The notes: generated by a model from the sequence alone, not told the origin. DNA of 64,000 nt from Desulfuromonadaceae bacterium (GCA_016936455.1 JAFGXV010000047.1:1-64000); one strand, 5' to 3'; counted from the first letter of the stretch, positions 39,866-50,978 are shown. Numbers and translations: made by a program.

Positions 39866-40762
39866 TTACGCCTCGTCTGTAAGAGCTTCTGTCCCCGCTA
39901 CCGGATTGATGCAGCGCAGGGTCAGTTCCTGGGCCACATCCATCAGTGCCCGCGCAGTAGGCGAATCGGCGTTGCCAACGACAACAGGAACACCGCTGTC
40001 GCCCGCTTCAACCATGCGCGGGTCGACGGGGACGGCACCGAGGAAGGGAACCGTCATTTCGGCGGCCATGGCTCGACCGCCACCCTTTTTGAAGATGTCG
40101 ATGACCTCATTGCATTTCGGGCAGACAAAGCCACTCATGTTTTCGACGATGCCAAACACCGGCAGCTGCAGCTGCCGACAGAAGGTGACGGATTTGCGCA
40201 CATCGACCAGGGCGACCTTTTGCGGGGTCGTCACCAGAACGGCGCCGGAATTTTTATTGCCGATCAGCTGGGCAATGGTCAGGGGTTCGTCGCCGGTTCC
40301 CGGTGGACAGTCAACCACCAGATAGTCCAGGTCGCCCCAGCTGACGTCCTTGATGAACTGCTGGATGACGCCGGCCTTGACCGGTCCGCGCCAGATCAGA
40401 GCGTCATCCTGATTCTGGATCAGAAAGCCGATCGAGATGACTTTGATGCCCTGGTGGTCGATGGGCACCATGTTGCCCTCTTCCACTTCCGGTCGCCGGC
40501 CTTCAAGCCCGAGCAGGGTCGGAACGCTGGGTCCGTGCAGGTCGATATCCATCAGGCCCACCTTGGCGCCCTGCTGTGACAGCGCCATCGCCAGGTTGAC
40601 CGCTGTCGAACTTTTGCCAACGCCGCCCTTGCCCGACATCACCAGGATTTTATGTTTGATGCGCGACAGATTGTCGTCCAGCCGTTGCTTGTCACACGCC
40701 TTCTTGTCGCTATCGGAACAGCTGCCATTCTTCGAGCAGCCGCTGCACTGTGATTCTGCCAT
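39866..40762 (-). CDS. Mrp/NBP35-type Fe-S cluster carrier ATPase
   Basis: VMSGKGGVGKSSTAVNLAMAL; CxxC near C-terminal region (FVCPKCNE); Cys-rich N-terminus. Confidence 0.94.
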   Translation of the reverse strand: MAESQCSGCSKNGSCSDSDKKACDKQRLDDNLSRIKHKILVMSGKGGVGKSSTAVNLAMALSQQGAKVGLMDIDLHGPSVPTLLGLEGRRPEVEEGNMVPIDHQGIKVISIGFLIQNQDDALIWRGPVKAGVIQQFIKDVSWGDLDYLVVDCPPGTGDEPLTIAQLIGNKNSGAVLVTTPQKVALVDVRKSVTFCRQLQLPVFGIVENMSGFVCPKCNEVIDIFKKGGGRAMAAEMTVPFLGAVPVDPRMVEAGDSGVPVVVGNADSPTARALMDVAQELTLRCINPVAGTEALTDEA

Positions 40763-41056
40763 GATTCCCTCCATGATTGAATTTCAGGGCCATACTTGCC
40801 ACGCAGGGGAGACTAATCTGCCGGGGCCGCGGTTGTCAAATAGGTTTCTGCTTCTTTTTTCGCTGTAAAAGTGATTTCACCAGATTAGCTCAATGTTTGA
40901 TGGAGATAAAAAAACACTACATGTTTTTATAACTCCGTTTGTTTTTCTTGCCACCATACATAAAACTTGCTAGCTTCGCTCAATTCTGCCGCCCTGCCTG
41001 CCACGCAATCGGCTGCGGAAGCTTACTTTTTCTTTTTAACAAGGAGGTTAGGACAG

Positions 41057-42439
41057 ATGAAAGCTGTAAAAATTCTGGCCGTGATGGTGCTGACACTGGC
41101 ACTGACGGCTCCGGCCTATGCCGTCATCGATTTCTTCGGTACAGCCAAGGTCAAGCCGACGTATTACAAGAACTTTGATTTTGATGACAGTGCCAGCGAT
41201 ATGTTTATGATTAATGAGGCTGGTGCTGTAAAAGGCGAGCATATTCGCGCCGAGCTGCGTTTAGGTTGGAAAGCTTCTGGAGACAATTGGTCTGTTAAAA
41301 TGATTTCCGAGGCGGATGTTGTCATGCAGAAGGATACCGCAGACCGCACGTATTACACGACGGCTCAAAAGAATGACAATCCGAACACCGGTGGCGAGTT
41401 TGGTATTGAGCGAGTAGAACTGCTCTATAAATTTAACCCTGCTCTGGAACTGGAGACTGGTTGGGATATCCGTGCTCTGGACATCAAAACTGGCGGCTTG
41501 CTATACGGTGATGACCATCCGTTCATTGGGTTTCGCGGAAAGGTGGCAGAGGGCACCAGCTATGAGGTTCTTTACCTCCCTATTCAAAATTTGAGCTCTA
41601 TCACAACGGATCCATTCGAGAGTGATGAGATCAACGACTGGCGCGTTTACTCGCTGAAACTGAATCAGCAGGTTGGCCCTTTCAATATCAGCCCATTTTA
41701 CGCTTACAGTGATAATGATCAGAGACAGGCTAAAGTTCATTACTACGGCGCAGAAATGACAGGCAAAGTTGGTAAAATCAAGCCTTCCTGTGAAGTCGTT
41801 TTTGCTGATGGCGAATTTGATAGCGGTGTTGATATTTCATCGTGGGCATTTTTTGCCGGGGCAGAGATGGAAGTTGCCAAGGCGTTTACTCCTTATGTCG
41901 CGGTTCGTTACACCCAAGGCGACGATGATGCCGCTGATAATGATGTTGAGGGCTGGGTTGGCATCACGGATATCGGCCGTTTTACTCCGTTAATGGGTAT
42001 GGACGGTGGCATTCTGAGTGAAGACTTGGGCCAGAGCTATGGTGCAACGCTTTATTCCTATGCTCCGGAGCGCGAATTCACAACCAATCGCTATGGTGGA
42101 ATCAGCAATGGCGGTTCTGGTGATAACCCTGGACAAATTATTGCGGCAGTTGGTGCTAAGGGTGACCTGTCGTCTATGATCGACAAGCTGAGCTACAAGA
42201 CCCAGGTCTTCTTTATCTGGTACGATGAGACCGATAATTTGGTCAATGTTAAGAACCCTGGCAGTAATGTTGATGATTATGCAGGAACAACGTTTGACCT
42301 TCAGCTCACCTACGCACTTTCGAAGAACTTTGGAATTGACTATATCTTCGGCGTTTTTGTCCCGGGTGACGGTATTGAAGATACCGAAGGTGATGATGTT
42401 GCTATGACCAACTGCTTGACCCTGTCCTGGACCTACTAA
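41057..42439 (+). CDS. Outer-membrane beta-barrel (porin-like) protein
   Basis: Signal peptide MKAVKILAVMVLTLALTAPAYA, alternating beta pattern, terminal aromatic residue (LTLSWTY); RBS AAGGAGG. Confidence 0.75.
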   Translation: MKAVKILAVMVLTLALTAPAYAVIDFFGTAKVKPTYYKNFDFDDSASDMFMINEAGAVKGEHIRAELRLGWKASGDNWSVKMISEADVVMQKDTADRTYYTTAQKNDNPNTGGEFGIERVELLYKFNPALELETGWDIRALDIKTGGLLYGDDHPFIGFRGKVAEGTSYEVLYLPIQNLSSITTDPFESDEINDWRVYSLKLNQQVGPFNISPFYAYSDNDQRQAKVHYYGAEMTGKVGKIKPSCEVVFADGEFDSGVDISSWAFFAGAEMEVAKAFTPYVAVRYTQGDDDAADNDVEGWVGITDIGRFTPLMGMDGGILSEDLGQSYGATLYSYAPEREFTTNRYGGISNGGSGDNPGQIIAAVGAKGDLSSMIDKLSYKTQVFFIWYDETDNLVNVKNPGSNVDDYAGTTFDLQLTYALSKNFGIDYIFGVFVPGDGIEDTEGDDVAMTNCLTLSWTY

Positions 42440-42468
42440 TCCGGGACAAGTTGGGCGCACCCAGTAAG

Positions 42469-42506
42469 AAAAAAACCCCGGCACTTGCTGCGCCGGGGTT
42501 TTTTTC
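42469..42506 (+). terminator. Rho-independent terminator
   Basis: AAAAACCCCGGC-acttgct-GCGCCGGGGTTTTTTT. Confidence 0.9.
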
Positions 42507-42570
42507 TTAGGATGAATGCCGGATAACAGGTTCATGCTCGGATACCAAACATGATAAGGGAGGGAACACC

Positions 42571-44070
42571 ATGCGCAGTCGACTGTTAAGCGCACTGATG
42601 CTGCTGGTCCTGCTGTCGTCGGTCGCGGTTGCGGCCACCTGGCCGCAGCTGGAAAAGAAACTGCAGGACTGGTCGGGCGATAAGGAAATTGTCATTGCCG
42701 GGGAACAGGACCCGCTGGCGGACGAGGCGCTGATGCCACTCGTCGAACTGTTGCTGGAGAGCGGCTATGTCGTGTTGACCGATCCGTCAGCTGGAGCTAA
42801 AGGATTGATCCTGGAAAAAAGGGCGACGGCCCAGGGGACGACGCTGGTGCTGAAACGCGCCGCTGATGGCGGAATGCTGGCCCTGCAGCGTCTTAGTGAA
42901 CAACCTCCGGCGGTTGCCGTGTCCCGTCCTCAACCCGTCCCGCTGGCCGTGTCTCGTCCTGCTGTGGCACCGGCCGTGGTGGCTCCGGCCCCCGCTGCGA
43001 TCAGCGTGCCGTTGGTGGCGCCTTCGCAGCGTATTGACCAGGTGCGGCTGCAGGCGGCTGTGGTGGCGGGCAGCGACGTCCTGTTTGAGCTGGATGGCCA
43101 TCCGCTCCGGATCGCGGTCTGGCCGGGTCGCAACCCGGAGTCGTTTGAGCTGTTTCTGCTGTACGACAAGACCCTCGAACGCTATCGCTGTGATGGGCGG
43201 GAGCTGAAACATGTCAGCAGCTTTGTGCCGCCGTCATTTGTTTCTGCTGGCCTGTCTCTGGACGTGGCGGACATGAATCAGGATGGGACGCCGGAACTTG
43301 CCGTGGTCTGGACCGAGGACTATCGGGGCGTTGCGGATGGAACCGATTCCCATCTGCATAGCTGGCTGTTGGGCACAGGGTCGGAGCAGCTGGCGGTTTT
43401 AAGCGGGGACCTCGAAGGCTATCTTCACTTTGTCGGTCACAGCCTCAAGTTGCAACGGCGCAGTGAATTTTCTCTGTTTGCGCCGGAGCTGTTTGAGGTG
43501 GAGCTCGCCGGGGACAATGCTCGTGTCCGTCCGCAGCCCGAGACGGAAAACCGCTGGCTGATGAATTATGTGGTGTGGCCCGATGCGTCACAGCGACTGG
43601 TTTGGAACGCGGATCAGCGTCTGATGCTGGAGGATGCCCAAAGCCGCCAGCGCCGGGCCGGTACGACGTTGCTGCTCGATTTTGGCAAGTATCAGGGATC
43701 TCCGGTTCATGTGCGGTTGGAAACGCCGGAGTACCGCAGCGGTTTTTCGGCTGCGGACAAGGTGATGTCGAAACCGCACTTCATCGTGCGGCGCTTGCAG
43801 CAGGTGGGCGCCGATGTGTTTACCCTGGTGCGGGGGCGGACTCCTGGTTTGCCCTTGGTGGGCCGCGCCTCGGGCAAGGATCAGCTGGTTCAGATTGAGT
43901 CGGTCGATGGCGGCTTGCAGGCACGTTACCCCTTTGCCGCAGTGGAGGCTTTTATGCTCGATTTCGGTATTCTAACAGCAGACGGGACTCTGACGGCGGT
44001 TGCCTTGATGAACGAAAAGGAAGACGGTCAGGGGGCCGCTTATCTCTGCCTGCAGAAGGCTCAGCATTGA
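42571..44070 (+). CDS. Secreted hypothetical protein with VCBS/FG-GAP-like motif
   Basis: 499 aa; signal peptide MRSRLLSALMLLVLLSSVAVAA; SLDVADMNQDGTPELAVVW. Confidence 0.65.
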   Translation: MRSRLLSALMLLVLLSSVAVAATWPQLEKKLQDWSGDKEIVIAGEQDPLADEALMPLVELLLESGYVVLTDPSAGAKGLILEKRATAQGTTLVLKRAADGGMLALQRLSEQPPAVAVSRPQPVPLAVSRPAVAPAVVAPAPAAISVPLVAPSQRIDQVRLQAAVVAGSDVLFELDGHPLRIAVWPGRNPESFELFLLYDKTLERYRCDGRELKHVSSFVPPSFVSAGLSLDVADMNQDGTPELAVVWTEDYRGVADGTDSHLHSWLLGTGSEQLAVLSGDLEGYLHFVGHSLKLQRRSEFSLFAPELFEVELAGDNARVRPQPETENRWLMNYVVWPDASQRLVWNADQRLMLEDAQSRQRRAGTTLLLDFGKYQGSPVHVRLETPEYRSGFSAADKVMSKPHFIVRRLQQVGADVFTLVRGRTPGLPLVGRASGKDQLVQIESVDGGLQARYPFAAVEAFMLDFGILTADGTLTAVALMNEKEDGQGAAYLCLQKAQH

Positions 44071-44092
44071 GCAGCCTGTGAGTCATGACAGG

Positions 44093-44135
44093 AAAAACGG
44101 CCGGAGCAGGGTTGCTGCTCCGGCCGTTTTTTTTT
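44093..44135 (+). terminator. Rho-independent terminator
   Basis: AAAAACGGCCGGAGCAG-ggttg-CTGCTCCGGCCGTTTTTTTTT. Confidence 0.92.
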
Positions 44136-44154
44136 GTGCCAGTGGTGTGAAGGA

Positions 44155-46143
44155 TTAGCCCAACAGCTGCTGGGCCTGGGCCACCACGTTTTCCGTGGTA
44201 AAGCCGAAGTGTTTCATTAGCTGGCCACCCGGTGCGCTGGCACCGAAGCCGGTCATGCCGACCACTGCGCCGTCGAGACCGACGTAGTGTTCCCAGCCAA
44301 AGGTAGAGGCGGCTTCGATGGCCAGGCGTTTGCGGCAGCCACTCGGCAGAACCTGCTCTCTGTAGGCGGCGTCCTGCTGTTCAAACAGTTCCCAGCTGGG
44401 CATGGAGACGACGCGCACGCCGAAACCCTGCTGCTGCAGCTGTTCGCGGGCGGCCAGGGCGTGATGGACTTCGGAGCCGCTGGCCAGCAGGATCAGGCTC
44501 AGTTCACCCTGCTCCTCAGCCAGCACATAGGCACCCTTCTGGACTGCCTCGGCCGCGGTGTACTGGTTGCGGTCGAGAGTCGGCAGGTTCTGGCGGGTCA
44601 GCACCAGTGCCGTGGGGCCGCGGCGGTTGAGCAGTGCGGCTTTCCATGCCTGCGCGGTTTCATTGGCGTCACAGGGGCGGATGACGGTCAGGTTGGGGAC
44701 GCTGCGCAGCCCGGCCACTTGCTCGATGGGCTGGTGGGTCGGACCGTCTTCACCGACGCCGATGGAGTCGTGGGTGAAAACATAGACGGGCGCGATCCCC
44801 ATCAGGGCTGCCATGCGCATGGGCGGGCGCATGTAGTCGGAGAAGATCATGAAGGTGGCGCCGAAGGGCAACAGGCCTTTGGTGTGGCACAGGCCATTGA
44901 GGATGGAACCCATGGCATGTTCACGAATGCCGAAGTGGATATTGCGTCCGGCCTGACAGGCGCTGAATTCACTTTCACCCTTGAGGTGGGTGTTGTTGGA
45001 CGGTGCCAGGTCGGCGCTGCCGCCGAGCATCAGAGGCAGCCCTTTAGCCAGCGCATTCAGAACCTGGCCACTGGATGAGCGGGTCGCCAGCGAGCCACCG
45101 GCTTCGAAGGCTGGCAGCAGGGCTTCAAGCTGCTCAGCCGTTGGCAGCGCGCCGTCGCACCAGTTTTTCAGGGCACTGTTGCTGGCGGCCTTGGTGTCGC
45201 AGGAGGCCTGCCACTGTTTTTCCAGCTCGGCTCCACGTTGCTTCAGGGTGGACATGTGGGCATAGACGCTGTCGGGAACGACAAAGCTCTGCTGCGGATC
45301 AAATCCCAGCGCCTGCTTGGTCAAGGCCAGTTCATCCTTGCCCAGCGGTGCACCGTGGGCCGCTTCGCTGCCCTGCTTGTTTGGCGAGCCCTGGCCGATA
45401 TAGGTGCGGGTAATGATCAGTGACGGCCGCGGGTCGCGCTTGGCGCGCTCAATGGCGGCGTCTACTTCGGCCAGATCCTCGCCGATCACCCGTTCAACGT
45501 GCCAGCCGTAGGCGAGGTAGCGTGTGGCCACCTCTTCGCTGAAGGCCAGGTTGGTGTCTCCCTCGATGCTGATCTTGTTGTCGAGGTAGAGATAGATGAG
45601 ATTGCCCAGCTTCAGGTGGCCGGCCAGGGATGCGGCTTCGGAGGCCACGCCTTCCATGATGTCGCCATCGGAACAGAGGGCATAAACACGGTAGTCGAAC
45701 AGCTCTTTGTCCAGGGTGTCAGCCAGGTAGCGGGCGCCCATGGCCATGCCGGTGCCGACGGCAATGCCCTGGCCGAGGGGGCCGGTTGTGGTTTCAACCC
45801 CCGGCGTGTGGCCGAATTCGGGGTGGCCGGGTGTTCTGCTGCCGAACTGACGGAAATTTTTCAGATCGTCGAGGCTGACGCCGTAGTCGCACAGATGCAA
45901 CATGCTGTACAGCAGCATGGAGGCGTGACCACAGGACAGGATGAAGCGGTCGCGGCCGGCCCAGTCGGGATTGGCCGGGTTGTGGCGCATGTGGCGGGCG
46001 TAGAGCAGATAGGCCAGCGGTGCGCCTTCCATGGGGGTGCCGGGGTGGCCGGAATTCGCTTGCTCGACGGCGTCGGCCGAAAGCAGGCGGATGGTATCAA
46101 TGGTTTTTTTGCTGATCGCGGAGTCGATCTCGACAGCGTGCAT
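44155..46143 (-). CDS. tkt: Transketolase
   Basis: 662 aa; [26 protein letters not shown]-like [33 protein letters not shown]. Confidence 0.98.
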   Translation of the reverse strand: MHAVEIDSAISKKTIDTIRLLSADAVEQANSGHPGTPMEGAPLAYLLYARHMRHNPANPDWAGRDRFILSCGHASMLLYSMLHLCDYGVSLDDLKNFRQFGSRTPGHPEFGHTPGVETTTGPLGQGIAVGTGMAMGARYLADTLDKELFDYRVYALCSDGDIMEGVASEAASLAGHLKLGNLIYLYLDNKISIEGDTNLAFSEEVATRYLAYGWHVERVIGEDLAEVDAAIERAKRDPRPSLIITRTYIGQGSPNKQGSEAAHGAPLGKDELALTKQALGFDPQQSFVVPDSVYAHMSTLKQRGAELEKQWQASCDTKAASNSALKNWCDGALPTAEQLEALLPAFEAGGSLATRSSSGQVLNALAKGLPLMLGGSADLAPSNNTHLKGESEFSACQAGRNIHFGIREHAMGSILNGLCHTKGLLPFGATFMIFSDYMRPPMRMAALMGIAPVYVFTHDSIGVGEDGPTHQPIEQVAGLRSVPNLTVIRPCDANETAQAWKAALLNRRGPTALVLTRQNLPTLDRNQYTAAEAVQKGAYVLAEEQGELSLILLASGSEVHHALAAREQLQQQGFGVRVVSMPSWELFEQQDAAYREQVLPSGCRKRLAIEAASTFGWEHYVGLDGAVVGMTGFGASAPGGQLMKHFGFTTENVVAQAQQLLG

Positions 46144-46255
46144 GGGGGATTCTCCTTGTTGAGGACGAATGCAGCGGATGTGCAGATAAAATGAAAATCG
46201 AGCTATTCAAGCAGGAATAGGATTTTTTTGCAACGGGTGAGTCACCCGCAATGAA

Positions 46256-46281
46256 AAGCGCCGGTCCCAGGGAACCGGCGC
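46256..46281 (-). terminator. Terminator of aminotransferase gene
   Basis: AGCGCCGGT...ACCGGCGCT followed by TTTTCAT on the minus strand. Confidence 0.6.
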
Positions 46282-46304
46282 TGTGCTGTATCGGACTTCA
46301 GTTT

Positions 46305-47609
46305 TTAGGAATTGAGGTATTCCGTAATGTTTGCAGCAATGTTGGCAAAGATCTTGGTAAATTCCTGTTCGTTGCGTTCGAGCAGCGTGATGCGGAATCC
46401 CAACTCCGGTGTCGAGAACGAACTCAGGGGCACAACGCAGATGCCGGTGGACGCCAGCAGGTAGTAGACAAAGCGCTTGTCCAGCGACGTACCGGGGGTG
46501 GACACCAGGCCCTCGACCAGGGCGCGGACTTCCTTGTTTTCAATCGGCAGGGTCTGCTTGCTGGTCAGCTTGCCCTTTTCAAATGCAACGCTCATGTAGA
46601 AGGCCCCGTTGGTGCGGTTGACTTTGATGCCGGGTACGCCTTTCAGCAGCTCGTAGGCGATGTTGGAGAACTTCTCGTAGCGGCTGGTGCGCTCCTTCAG
46701 GTAGACCGGGTACTGCGGGTGGGTCATGATGAGGGGAATCGCTTTTTGCGGCAGCGTGGTTGAGCAGACCTCGACCATTTTGGAGTCGAAGATCGACTGG
46801 ATGTAGCGTTTGAACACCGGATCTTTTTCCCGGTTGTAGACTTCGATCCAGCCACAGCGCGAACCTGGCCACGGCAGCTCCTTGCTGATGCCCTTCATGG
46901 CAATGGCCGGAACGTCACCGATAAGATCGGAGATCGGTTTGGTCGACTCGCCGTTGTAGATAATGTTGTGGTAGATCTCGTCGCAGATGATGAACAGATC
47001 ATATTCTTTAGCGATTTTGATCATCTCCACCAGGATGCGCTCCGGGTAGACGGCACCGGTGGGGTTGTCGGGATTGATGATCAGCAGGCCACAGATGGCC
47101 GGATTGTATTTGACCGACAGACGCAGATCGTCGAGATCGGGATACCAGTTGTTCGACGGGTCCAGCCGGTAAGAAACCGGAGCCTGGCCGGCGTGGGCGG
47201 CTTCACCCGAAGAATGGGTAGAGTAGGTCGGTGAAGGTCCGATGACACGGGCTTCCCGCTTGAGCAGGCCGTAGACCTTCTGGATGGCATCGCCCAGACC
47301 GTTAAAAAAGATGATGTCCTCCGGCGTGATCTGCGCCTTGCCGCGCTTGTTGGTCAGATCCGCCAGGAACTTGCGGGTCTCCAGAATGCCCTTGGTGGCG
47401 CAGTAGCCATAGGAACAATCTTTCATGGCCAGGTCGGCGACAATTTTTTTCATCCATTCCGGGATCTTTTCGCCCTTGGCAATGGGGTCGCCAATGTTTT
47501 CCATATTGGTTTTAATGCCCAGTTGCCCGAGCTTTTCAGCAATTTCAACAATGGCGCGGATCTCGTACGTCAGTTCTCCGGCTCCGATGTGAACGATGTT
47601 GTTTCGCAT
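46305..47609 (-). CDS. PLP-dependent aminotransferase class I/II
   Basis: 434 aa; GLLIINPDNPTGAVYPERIL, FIICDEIYHNIIYNG, MKGISKELPWPGSRCGW. Confidence 0.92.
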   Translation of the reverse strand: MRNNIVHIGAGELTYEIRAIVEIAEKLGQLGIKTNMENIGDPIAKGEKIPEWMKKIVADLAMKDCSYGYCATKGILETRKFLADLTNKRGKAQITPEDIIFFNGLGDAIQKVYGLLKREARVIGPSPTYSTHSSGEAAHAGQAPVSYRLDPSNNWYPDLDDLRLSVKYNPAICGLLIINPDNPTGAVYPERILVEMIKIAKEYDLFIICDEIYHNIIYNGESTKPISDLIGDVPAIAMKGISKELPWPGSRCGWIEVYNREKDPVFKRYIQSIFDSKMVEVCSTTLPQKAIPLIMTHPQYPVYLKERTSRYEKFSNIAYELLKGVPGIKVNRTNGAFYMSVAFEKGKLTSKQTLPIENKEVRALVEGLVSTPGTSLDKRFVYYLLASTGICVVPLSSFSTPELGFRITLLERNEQEFTKIFANIAANITEYLNS

Positions 47610-48065
47610 GAGTGTGGTGTTCCTTCTTCAGTTAAAGAATCAGTCTTGATAAGCGTACTGACTGGCTGTGGATTCAGCTTGAAACGAAAAAGGCCACGGT
47701 GTTCCGTGGCCTCCTGTTTTTGTATCATCATCTCTTGATCGGTTACAGAAGGCCGGGCGATAGGTAAACGGCTGCCGCGCACGCTCGCGATGCGTTGATC
47801 GAGCTTGCCTTCAAAGCTGCTGCGGAGACGAAAGTAATCTTCATTGTCATGTTGTGACCATATTCCTTGAGCCCAGGAACCGAGACCAAAGGATCTGATT
47901 GCGCTAAAATTTGTGCTCTATCGCGTTTCGCACGTGGTTAACATGCTGTTTTGCAAATGTCAAACAGAAATGGGATGGGCTGGCGGCTGTGGCATGAAAA
48001 GCGCTCAAGGTCAGTATTTTGTTTGTGTGGGATAACGTGTAAATCAGCGGCCGAAGATATGTCGT

Positions 48066-48088
48066 AGATTGAATACTGTATACAATCT
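48066..48088. promoter_or_regulatory. Palindromic operator candidate upstream of nuo operon
   Basis: AGATTGaATACtGTATaCAATCT, near-perfect 23-bp palindrome. Confidence 0.5.
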
Positions 48089-48186
48089 GAAATTTTTATG
48101 TAAACAGCGTTTTGCTTGTAAATGATGTTATTTCAGCTTGTTGCGGTGGGGGTTGGTGGCAGTGTGGCGGGTGTCCTAATAAATTC

Positions 48187-48215
48187 TTGACAAGGACAGG
48201 GCGTTCCGATAGAAA
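48187..48215 (+). promoter_or_regulatory. Sigma70-type promoter of nuo operon
   Basis: TTGACA (48187-48192), 17-bp spacer, TAGAAA (48210-48215). Confidence 0.6.
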
Positions 48216-48334
48216 ATACAGGATTTTTTGCGTGCATTTACCATGTGTGCGTAAAAAGCCGTACATATCTTATGTTTTAGCAGGTGTCATCCCGTGGGGG
48301 TGGCACACAATGCCCTGCAGGGAGGCAAAGCGGT

Positions 48335-48724
48335 ATGGCCGAACAGTATTTGGTCGATTATGTGTATGTGTTGGTGTTTCTGGTTGTGGGGATTGCCTGC
48401 GGCCTGGGCCCGCTGGTCATCTCCAGATTGATCGCACCGCGGATTCTCTATCGCAAGACTCTTGATCCTTACGAGTGTGGTATGGATCCTTACGGGTCGG
48501 CCTGGAATATCCGTTTCGACATCGCTTACTATCTGTATGCGTTGATCTTTCTGGCGTTTGACGTTGACGTTCTGTATCTGTTCCCGGTGGCAACGGCCTT
48601 TGACAAGGTTTCAGCAGTGCGGGGCATTTCGGAGCTGGTTATCTTTGTTGGTATTTTGTCCCTGGCGATCATCTATGCCTGGGTCAAGGGAGTTTTCACG
48701 TGGCCGAGAAGAAGAGTTTGCTAA
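48335..48724 (+). CDS. nuoA: NADH-quinone oxidoreductase subunit A
   Basis: [46 protein letters not shown]. Confidence 0.96.
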   Translation: MAEQYLVDYVYVLVFLVVGIACGLGPLVISRLIAPRILYRKTLDPYECGMDPYGSAWNIRFDIAYYLYALIFLAFDVDVLYLFPVATAFDKVSAVRGISELVIFVGILSLAIIYAWVKGVFTWPRRRVC

Positions 48725-49305
48725 GAGTTCACTCCTACTCAAAGGAGTGTCAGGAGCGTTACGTCAAAGGGCCTAGCGAGAGCACGCGGGTTTCTGATCC
48801 GGGTGCGATGGTGCAGATGGAGCTGGCGGACAAGATTCTCAATGTCTGTCGCGCAAACTCCCTGTGGCCGATGACCTTTGGTCTGGCGTGCTGTGCGATC
48901 GAGATGATGTGTTCCGGTATGGCGCGGTTTGATATCTCGCGTTACGGTGCGGAGGTTTTCCGCCCCTCTCCGCGTCAGTCTGACCTGATGATCGTCGCCG
49001 GGACCGTGAACAAGAAAATGGCACCGGCTGTTGTGACGCTGTATGAGCAGATGCCGGCACCCCGCTACGTTATCGCTCTGGGGAACTGCGCCATCTCCGG
49101 CGGTCCGTTCGCCGTTGAGGCGAATTATGACGTGGTACTGGGCGTCGATCAGCTGATTCCGGTGGATATCTATGTCCCCGGCTGCCCGCCCCGTCCGGAG
49201 GCATTGATCGAAGGGATTCTGCAGCTGCAGGAGAAAATTGCCGGTACCCGTCATCCGTTCCCGCAGAACAAGATGCCTAAGAGCGCATTGCCGAAGGGAG
49301 CCTGA
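48700..49305 (+). CDS. nuoB: NADH-quinone oxidoreductase subunit B
   Basis: GTG start; [38 protein letters not shown]. Confidence 0.97.
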   Translation: MAEKKSLLRVHSYSKECQERYVKGPSESTRVSDPGAMVQMELADKILNVCRANSLWPMTFGLACCAIEMMCSGMARFDISRYGAEVFRPSPRQSDLMIVAGTVNKKMAPAVVTLYEQMPAPRYVIALGNCAISGGPFAVEANYDVVLGVDQLIPVDIYVPGCPPRPEALIEGILQLQEKIAGTRHPFPQNKMPKSALPKGA

Positions 49306-49310
49306 TTGCT

Positions 49311-49832
49311 ATGAACGTCAAGCAGATTGAAAAAAAATGGCAGGGTCTCGGCGCCAAGGTTGAGGCTGTCGCGTACGCGCAGACTGGCTATGACTACGAT
49401 GTGACCCTGACTCCGGAGTCGCTGCATGGCTTCGCCGAAGTGATGCTCGCTGAAGGCTTTTATCTTGTTGACCTGATGGCGGTCCACGTGAAGCCTGCGA
49501 TTGAGGTGGTTTATCAGTTTGCCCATTTCGGCGGCCAGCGCTGCCGGGTGATGGGGCGGACCTTTGTCGATGCTCAGGGGGCGCTGCCGACCATTTCCGA
49601 TGTCTTCCAGGGCGCAAACTGGCACGAGCGTGAAGCGCGTGATTTCCACGGTGTGGTCTTTGCGGGTCACCCCAACCTTCAGCCGCTCATCCTGGCGGAA
49701 GAGGATGTGGATCTCAAGCCGCTGCTGAAGGATGAGAAAGTGCTGAAGGACGTTGCTGCAATCCGTCGCCAGGTGCCCGAAGCGGAAGCCCCGGCCGCCG
49801 AAAAAGCCGCCAAACCCGAAGCCGCTAATTAG
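49311..49832 (+). CDS. nuoC: NADH-quinone oxidoreductase subunit C
   Basis: 173 aa; LPTISDVFQGANWHEREARDFHGVVFAGHPNL. Confidence 0.94.
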   Translation: MNVKQIEKKWQGLGAKVEAVAYAQTGYDYDVTLTPESLHGFAEVMLAEGFYLVDLMAVHVKPAIEVVYQFAHFGGQRCRVMGRTFVDAQGALPTISDVFQGANWHEREARDFHGVVFAGHPNLQPLILAEEDVDLKPLLKDEKVLKDVAAIRRQVPEAEAPAAEKAAKPEAAN

Positions 49833-49844
49833 TACGGAGCTGAG

Positions 49845-50978
49845 TTGACTGCCATGATGAATGTAGATGTATTACAAGACGAAAGACATCATCGCTTCGT
49901 CCTGAACATGGGCCCGCAACATCCCAGTACCCACGGGGTTTTGCGTGTGCTGCTGGAGATGGAGGGCGAGTACGCCCTTGAGCTGCAGCCTGTTCTCGGA
50001 TATGGCCACCGGTGTCATGAAAAAATCGCCGAATACAAACCGGCGAAAAACTTTATGCCGAATACGGCGCGCATGGACTACCTCGGAGCGCTGATTTATA
50101 ATCACGGCTATGCCATGCTGCTTGAGCGCGCCTGCGGTATCGAAGTGCCACGCCGTGCCGAGTATATCCGTGTCATTGTCGACGAGCTGAACCGCATCCA
50201 GAGCCACTTGCTGTGGCTGGGTGCCTACCTGCTTGACCTCGGGGCCTTTACGCCGATCATGTACTCCTTCGATGATCGCGAGGAAATTCTCGATATTCTC
50301 GAAGATATTACCGGCTCCCGCCTGACCTATTGCTACATGCGTGTAGGCGGTGTGTGCAAAGACATCGACGACAAGTTCGTCAGCCGGACCCGCGCCTTTA
50401 TCGATCGCCTGCGCAGCCGCTACTCGATCTATGAGGAACTGGTGAACGGCAACGTGATCCTGCAGAAGCGTCTGATCGATGTCGGGGATTACACCCCTGA
50501 GATCTGCGCCCGCTATGGTGTAACGGGTCCTTTGCTGCGTGGCACCGGGGTTGAGTACGATCTGCGCAAGGCCGAGTCCTACTCGGTCTATTCGGAGTTT
50601 GATTTCGAGATTCCGACGGAACAGCGTGGCGATTCCTGGGCGTCCTATAATGTCCGCTACCGTGAGATCGAGCAGAGTCTGCGAATCATCGAGCAGGCAC
50701 TGGACAAGCTGCCTGAGGGCGACTTTATCGCACCGAAGGTGCCCAAGAAGCTGAAGATCCCTGCAGGTGATTACAACAGCTCCGTTGAGGCGCCGCGTGG
50801 CGAGCTGTCGTACTATCTGGTTTCTGACGGCAGTGACATGCCTTACCGTCTGAAAATCCGGACCCCGTCGTACTGTAATCTGAGCGTGCTGCCGGAAATG
50901 TGCAAAGGCATGATGATCGCCGATGTCGTTGCCTGCATGGGAGCACTTGACCTTGTTATCCCTGAGATTGACAGGTAG
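49845..50978 (+). CDS. nuoD: NADH-quinone oxidoreductase subunit D
   Basis: 377 aa; LNMGPQHPSTHGVLRVLLEMEGE; ACMGALDLVIPEIDR. Confidence 0.98.
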   Translation: MTAMMNVDVLQDERHHRFVLNMGPQHPSTHGVLRVLLEMEGEYALELQPVLGYGHRCHEKIAEYKPAKNFMPNTARMDYLGALIYNHGYAMLLERACGIEVPRRAEYIRVIVDELNRIQSHLLWLGAYLLDLGAFTPIMYSFDDREEILDILEDITGSRLTYCYMRVGGVCKDIDDKFVSRTRAFIDRLRSRYSIYEELVNGNVILQKRLIDVGDYTPEICARYGVTGPLLRGTGVEYDLRKAESYSVYSEFDFEIPTEQRGDSWASYNVRYREIEQSLRIIEQALDKLPEGDFIAPKVPKKLKIPAGDYNSSVEAPRGELSYYLVSDGSDMPYRLKIRTPSYCNLSVLPEMCKGMMIADVVACMGALDLVIPEIDR

